From NCBI GenBank assembly GCA_018857735.1, contig JABMCL010002470.1, positions 1,206,001 to 1,270,000 of the forward strand: 64,000 bases of DNA, read 5' to 3'. The notes beneath the pieces are model-generated. The model worked only from the letters and a program-made list of their open reading frames with translations, ran no database searches and was not told the DNA's origin. A program made the position numbers and the translations under genes. Below, one piece after another: positions 63,600-64,000 of this stretch (positions within the stretch are counted from its first letter, which is position 1; each line of letters starts with the position of its first letter). This DNA comes from Alviniconcha marisindica (lineage: Eukaryota > Mollusca > Gastropoda > Provannidae).

Positions 63600-64000
63600 C
63601 CCCTAGTACACAGTGTACATCGTCCATGACAGTACACCACGAGACTGTCCGTGCCACACAATACACACTGAGATTGTTACCTGTCATACTGGCCTCGGCA
63701 GTACAAAATGAGATTGCCAGTGTCACGCTGACCACCACGTACACAGTGAGAGTGTCAGTGTCACGCTGACCACCGCGTACACAGTGAGAGTGTCAGTGTC
63801 ACGCTGACCACCGCATACACAGTGAGAGTGTCAGTGTCACGCTGACCGCCACAGCAGACAATGACATTGTGAACATCACGCTGACCACCACAGTACAGTG
63901 ATATTGCTAGTGTCAAGTTTACAACCACAGTACAGTGAGATTGTCAATGTCATGTTGACCATCACAGTACAGTGAGACTGTCAGTGTCAAAGTGGTCACC
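63600..64000. repeat. ~48-bp minisatellite running off the window end
   Basis: Unit acacagtgagagtgtcagtg + tcacgctgaccaccgcgt, exact at 63735-63845, more diverged on both sides. Confidence 0.85.

Overview
This is a window of animal nuclear DNA. Genes are split by many introns with GT/AG borders, there are no bacterial-style gene clusters, and simple repeats, minisatellites, tRNA-derived SINEs and non-LTR retrotransposon remnants are very dense. The repeat style and protein character suggest an invertebrate, most likely a lophotrochozoan such as a marine gastropod. That placement is an impression, not a computed result.

Layout. (1) About 3.2-28.6 kb, minus strand: a gene I rebuilt as 20 coding exons whose reading phases all fit. 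It predicts an 804-residue intracellular protein with an N-terminal helical region resembling the TSNAXIP1 N-terminal family, a coiled-coil middle, a small Cys/His cluster and a helical C-terminal half. I do not recognise it as a named protein. A further isolated coding-looking exon lies downstream at 3.22-3.38 kb. (2) 32.5-35.7 kb, minus strand: a two-exon C2H2 zinc-finger gene (653 residues, 14 fingers), with the intron inside the linker between fingers 4 and 5. (3) 36.6-46.2 kb: a gene-free repeat region with a cluster of SINEs, inverted-repeat elements and a 66-bp satellite. (4) 47.2-53.6 kb, plus strand, possibly to 63.5 kb: a gene for a small secreted protein with a signal peptide, two short linker exons and one PLAT/LH2-like domain. 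(5) 54-64 kb: a dead CR1/L2-like LINE fragment and many tandem arrays, including a 2.3-kb G/A-rich array.

The most striking pattern is in gene 1. At eight exon borders the intron carries a tandem array whose repeat unit includes a copy of the exon-intron junction itself (acceptor or donor plus a few exon bases). The arrays therefore hold many decoy splice sites. One array has eight exact 79-bp steps across an acceptor, and another has three 79-bp steps across a donor. The secreted-protein gene shows similar arrays abutting exon 2 and possibly exon 1.

The three genes show no sign of acting together; they are neighbours only. Exon borders were set by hand from splice consensus and phase, so treat them as good to a few bases.
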